DNA of 64,000 nucleotides from Misgurnus anguillicaudatus (lineage: Eukaryota > Chordata > Actinopteri > Cypriniformes > Cobitidae), in the NCBI RefSeq assembly GCF_027580225.2, contig NC_073348.2:24424001-24488000 (forward strand), in the 5' to 3' direction. The notes below the pieces were generated by a model, which saw only the letters and a program-made list of their open reading frames with translations, was not told the origin of the DNA and did not search any database. Made by a program: the position numbers and the translations under genes. This document shows positions 59,802-64,000 of the stretch, piece by piece; positions within the stretch are counted from its first letter, which is position 1, and each line of letters begins with the position of its first letter.

Positions 59802-60030
59802 GGGGCCGTTCACATGTTGCGCCTAAAATGCGCGGAAAACGTTTTCGGTTCTTGTCACATGACCTGCAGTGCGCTTGCGGCTTTCTGAAAAGTTGAGATG
59901 TTTTTAACTCAATGCGGTGTGGACGCGGCGGGAAAGAACTAGCGCGTTCCATTATGAGCGCGCATACCGCGCCCCTACATTTGAAATAACGAACTTGAGC
60001 GCGCAAAAGACGCAATATGTGAATGGCCCC
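59802..60030. mobile_element. 229-bp MITE with TAA duplication (PIF/Harbinger-like)
   Basis: The ends GGGGCCGTTCACATGTTGCG and CGCAATATGTGAATGGCCCC are inverted repeats with a few mismatches. TAA is duplicated at 59799-59801 and 60031-60033. The GC-rich interior has CGCGCTC/GAGCGCG words. The 98-codon minus-strand frame over it is incidental. Confidence 0.75.
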
Positions 60031-60069
60031 TAAAATGTGTAATACGGGTGTGCTTCATAAGTCTTGGAA

Positions 60070-60430
60070 AGTGTAGACTCTGGCTCTTTGATCGCCCCCT
60101 GGTGGCTGGCTGCAGTACAAGTCATAAACCCCGCCCTCTCCATTCAAACGAATGGGACTCTGCTCTAAATAAAAACAATATTTACTCTTCCAATAAAAGT
60201 TTTCGAAAGATGGTTTTGGTCCTTGATATCGCGCGTGAGCATTGGGGAAGAAGTTTGATACCGCGCCTCCGCCTCTGGCTCCACGGACGATTCCTTCTGC
60301 GTATGCCTTGGCTCCAAACTGACGTTTTTACGCAACATGGCGGCGACCACGGTCTGACATTTTTAGCTTCAATTCATTACAATGGAGGGAGGCGACATTG
60401 CATCGGCCATCTTTTTTTACAGTCTATGGC
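60070..60430. mobile_element. Probable recurrent fish repeat (GCCCCCTGGTGGCTGG)
   Basis: The opening GCCCCCTGGTGGCTGGCTG and closing TTTTTTACAGTCTATGGCG are words I associate with a common cyprinid repeat. No second copy is present in this window, so this is a recall-based call. The 128-codon frame 60048-60434 reads through it and is not a gene. Confidence 0.35.
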
Positions 60431-60434
60431 GTGA

Positions 60435-62274
60435 GATTACGAAGTGCAACCAACCTCAATTTCGAAATGCAAAAAAAGCTAGGGCAAACATGTCGTCATC
60501 TGAGACAACATAGGAATAAAACACACTCTGTAGAACAGTTTGTTCATTTAGGGCTACTGTAGAAACATGTTGGAGACGTCCTTGTAAGAAGACCCGCAGT
60601 GTATGTAGATAAAAACGCCTCATTTTAAGGTAATAAAAACAATACATTTCATTATATAAGGTTTTCATACACCACTGATAATATAGTTATGTATATTATA
60701 TTGCATTTCTGTCAAGAGATCGTTCTAAAAGTCCCACATTGCAGCTTTAATTTTATAGCACAGTTTATATAAATCTGATTATATTGAGTATAGAAATACA
60801 ACATAGTTTAAGAGACTATGAGACTAGATTTCGTCCCTTGCAGCATTTTGTTAAAGCAAGCTGTTGCTGCAGAAACTAAACCATATAACACCAATTAACA
60901 AACTCTAAGCTCACTGTACTGTAGGTTTGTCTTTAAACATTTATGTTATCGCTAAAAATCAATTCCCCTCGGAGAAAATTTTTACTTCTGGAACCCGACG
61001 CTCAGTTGTACTTCAAAACGGCGAAGCATCCATCTTCAAGAAACACATGAAGGCCTTGCGCTGTTTACTCACAGACATACCGAGGCCCCCGAGGGCCCAA
61101 CCTAGCCCACATGCAGCTAATCATCAAGAGCCTCGCGTGGGCTTCTTGCACTCAGCTGGGCCATTACACACATACACGCTACTACACAAACACACATATT
61201 TTTAAAAGAACTGAGAAATTGTCTGAGTGATTTATGAACTGACCATGTTCAGATTTATCAATAAAGCTCTCCCTCAGAGAAACTGTCTGTGTAACTGTGT
61301 GTTTTGGATGGCTGATTGCATACTGCCCCCATAGCATTAGGAAGCTCCCCAGTGTCCTTACAGGAAATGAAATATGTGCACGTCCTAGCCAATTGATCAA
61401 GGATGTTTTAGTCTTTTGTGTTTTGCAAGCCCGGGCAACAATGAATGAAACGTCAGAACAGAGCTGTTCACATTAAGGTCTGCCTAGGGATTGCTAAAAA
61501 GAAAGTTACGAGCCTCTCGTTTGGAGATTTCGCCATAATAAAAACATCTCTGGTGTGTTTATTCTAAGAATATTGTGGGAGGGTTGGAAAATAATATGAA
61601 TATAACTTTATGCTAGTGTTTTAGATTAAAATTTGACAGTAATACTGTATAAAGGACCGGGTATACTTTTTCCGTGTTCAGCTTGCGCGCGCACGCGTCC
61701 GCATAGCTTTCAAAGTATGCTCACTTGGACTTCACCGCAGCTACGCATGGATGGCCGTGTTCGACACGTACGCAATACAAATGTTTTCTTCTTCTGTTCT
61801 TGAAAGAAGTTAAAATAACAAAAGAAAAGACGATGGTATGTGTGCAAACGCTGGTTATTGCCTTTGTGGGTTTTTTATAGTGTCCTGTCTCAATATTTTC
61901 ATGCGCTGTCGTATGCGGACCCTCCTGATGTCGAAAATGACGCCATGCGGACAACCCTAGTTTACCTTCAACTTAAATGCTGGCCTTTTTAGGTTTAAAA
62001 TAATCAATTGTCAGTTATTGAGCAATAACATATAAAACAGTGTTCAAAAATGTTCCTTACTTTACTCTGAAACCGTGATTCAAAATGATAATATATAATA
62101 ATGATTTAGTGATATTGTTTTTAAACTACCTGGTACAATTTTGTATATATATATATATCTCTGTTTGACTTAATTTAATATAAGTTTATGTAAGAAAATA
62201 ACTTCACAGGTAATCTGCAATGTTATGTTTCAAACAGAGATGGCGATAGAAAGGCCACAGTTACAACTGAGGAG
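60435..62274. other. No gene recognised; possible repeat at 61650-61960
   Basis: The piece from GGACCGGGTATACTTTTTCC to about 61960 is CpG-rich with CGCGCGCACGCG and looks like a decayed repeat, but there is no copy to compare with. Elsewhere nothing is recognised. Confidence 0.35.
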
Positions 62275-62500
62275 TTCGGATGCAAAACCCTCTAAGTGCG
62301 TCTGATGTTTTCGTAAATGGGCACTTTTTATTGGGCTGTTATGTATAGATTCAGTAATTTCACTTTAATGGCAATGAAAAGGTTATTAGTCAGTAATTGA
62401 AATGCCTTATTTTTGCAAATGTCACTTTCGCAATTTCATTTCATTGTTATTTAAAAAATTTAAGTGCATGTGAGCTTTATTGGCAAAAAAGTTTTCTAAA
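62275..62500 (-). mobile_element. GGGTTTTGC-ended repeat, copy 2 (reversed)
   Basis: It shares ATTTCACTTTAATGGCAATG and AAAAGGTTATTAGTCAGTAA with the complement of 48110-48330. It begins GCAAAACCCTCTAAGTGCG. Confidence 0.5.
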
Positions 62501-62928
62501 ACATCGATAAGGTTAAATAAGGTTATAAGATCACTAAAGATGCAACTAGAAACGCTGCAAATGATGAAAGTCAGAATGTAAAAATGAAGTTTCGGGTTGT
62601 ACTCAGGTCCAAGTACTCAGAAAGGACACATCATCATTCATCCAATTCATCTTTTAATGGACTTTGCTGAAAAATGACTGTGGTGTTTAACAGATTCTGT
62701 CAACAAACCCATATTTCTGAATGGTGTGAGTTTGTGATTAAGTGGATTTGAATTATTTGATGAACATATAATACATGCCGGGAGCATTCGGTCAATATCA
62801 TTATCTCATTTATGATTGAGTTGGTGTTTAGCGGCTTTTGCATTTGAGCTCCTCAATTTGCGCTTTAATTATACTACTTGTTTGACGAAAATCGGTTGTT
62901 TCTTGTAGTTGTTCAGAAATAAGAATTA

Positions 62929-63146
62929 TGCTGCATACACACCAAACGCGAAGCATCCTTTTCCTCGCTCTAGGTTACTCGCGGGATTCAACTTTGTGTC
63001 ATGCAAATTTTTGAATATTATCAACTTGCGCAAAAACGCATTTGGGGTGAAAGCATGTGTTTTTGCGGCATATGCACCATCCAATTCGCGTCATTCACAA
63101 TGCCCCACATGAGTTCGCATCTATTCGCGTTTTTGCATTGACTTTG
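62929..63146. mobile_element. Possible decayed TGCTGCRT-ACACACC element
   Basis: It starts TGCTGCATACACACCAAACG, similar to the family terminus TGCTGCGTTCACACC. The right part ATTCGCGTTTTTGCATTGAC lacks a mirrored end. Confidence 0.3.
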
Positions 63147-63148
63147 TA

Positions 63149-63737
63149 CACTGTAAAAAAATGATATGCTGGATTTACTTAAAAATATAGATGAGTTTTA
63201 TGGGACCCACGTGTGGTGACATTATACGCGTCTGGTCCGAACTTCCGGTTATAGTTTTTTTAATGGTATGACTAGTTGCTAAACTGAACTCTTGAACAAA
63301 TACCTCGTCGAAAATAACAAATGTTTTGGTTTCCTAGGTAATCTATGTGTTGTTTATTTTCTTGTTATATAAGTAAATTACGTTTAAAGTACTTTGTTGT
63401 TATTTATTCTTAGCGGAGTTTAACGGAAGTTACGTGTTGACCACGAAAGCTGCTTGTTTATGTTGTTACTGCTGAAACCGTCTGTAGTGCATAATTTTTG
63501 TATCCACTTTTTTAAGTTGTTTTTTCTTTACATTTTTAAGCAATTACATAAATTGCTTAAAATTCCATGTAATACTTACTTTAAAAAAAATTTTAATCAC
63601 CTTTTTGTAATTTTCATAAATAATCATGAGGCGTGACAAATACATTTATGCAAACTTACAGTGCTTTTAATATGTTTTATCAGTTTGTGCGTTCCCTGGC
63701 GCAACACCCTATCGATTTAGCACTTCTCAATAATACT
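63149..63737. other. No gene recognised
   Basis: It begins with ACACTGTAAAAAAATG, perhaps the left end of a CACTGTAAA element. No right end is visible. Confidence 0.3.
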
Positions 63738-63872
63738 TAGCAATGGCCCATGGGTAGAGAACTGTGCTTCAACACAAAGATGAGGGGTTCAATCCTATAA
63801 ACACACAGATAAAAATATTTAGATTGAATGCATTGTAAGTCTCTTTGATTAAAAGCATCTGCCAATATAAAT
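63738..63872 (+). mobile_element. tRNA-derived SINE with tail
   Basis: TGGCCCATGGGTAGAG (A-box-like, about 63744) and GGTTCAATCCT (B box, 63786-63796) are spaced as in a tRNA. They are followed by ATTGTAAGTCTCTTTGATT and AAAAGCATCTGCCAATA, the tail seen as fragments at 991, 48007, 49089 and 54089. This is the only copy here with head and tail together. Confidence 0.6.
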
Positions 63873-64000
63873 CGTATACCATTCTGTTTAAAAAAAAAAA
63901 AAGATAGGTAATGTATAGCATGTTTTGCTGCTGTCAATGCTTGACATTTGAAGTCAGCTGCCTATGTGCAGAATTTGATGTACCATTTAAGATACAAAAT

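Noticed and set aside
60048..60434. 128-codon + frame
   Set aside because: It runs through a repeat-like block with a long CpG-rich interior and has no recognisable family.
63738..63872. A functional tRNA gene
   Set aside because: The head carries mismatched box A and no acceptor stem pairing, followed by a SINE tail.

Overview
The window looks like vertebrate nuclear DNA, most likely from a teleost of the carp/zebrafish group (cypriniform). It is AT-rich, has no operon-like gene packing, carries CA/TG, GA and TA microsatellites, and is crowded with short inverted-repeat DNA transposons of the kind known from zebrafish and carp. The species call rests on recalled repeat style, not on a database search. 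No complete protein-coding gene was found, and no open reading frame matches a protein family I recognise. Almost all open frames of 60-137 codons lie in repeats or in non-coding sequence.

Gene-related signals are few. A 141-bp block at 18845-18985 has a good splice acceptor and donor and is open in two frames. A 103-bp block at 14488-14590 also has strong splice sites but contains stops in every frame, so it would be a non-coding exon. A CpG-rich segment at about 30020-30310 contains a palindromic CRE and leads into a long possible first exon ending at a GTAAGC donor (31147). All three are on the + strand. They would fit a large gene with long introns and alternative 5' ends, but that is inference. 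Several complex, repeat-free stretches (14.9-16.2, 19.2-19.5, 22.7-23.1, 31.2-33.5, 41.3-43.5 and 55.7-56.3 kb) are the best places to look for conserved non-coding elements.

Most of what can be read is mobile DNA, all non-autonomous. (1) At least a dozen elements are flanked by or begin and end at TTAA, many of them foldback hairpins starting TTAAAGG. (2) hAT-like elements include two long ones, each inside a TTAA element with a perfect 8-bp target duplication (11180-12776 and 34822-36757), and a 185-bp one at 16282-16466. (3) A pair of CAGGGTTCCCAC elements has about 6-bp duplications (4844-5554 and 7727-8717); the second contains a nested insert. (4) Two elements have 3-bp TWA duplications (23935-24743 and 59802-60030). 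(5) A roughly 1-kb element with GAAGAGTTTGG ends occurs three times. (6) A TGCTGCGTTCACACC family includes a head-to-tail triplet at 56696-57860. (7) tRNA-derived SINE pieces are scattered through the window.

Region by region: 0-9 kb and 10-13 kb are repeat clusters. 13-16 kb, 18.5-21 kb and 21.6-23.8 kb are mostly unique. 23.8-29.2 kb holds nested repeats. 30-34.3 kb is the promoter-like and unique block. 34.3-41.2 kb is a second large repeat cluster. 41.2-43.6 kb is unique. 43.6-53.7 kb is repeat-rich. 53.7-56.7 kb is mostly unique. The tandem array follows, and then mixed sequence to the end.
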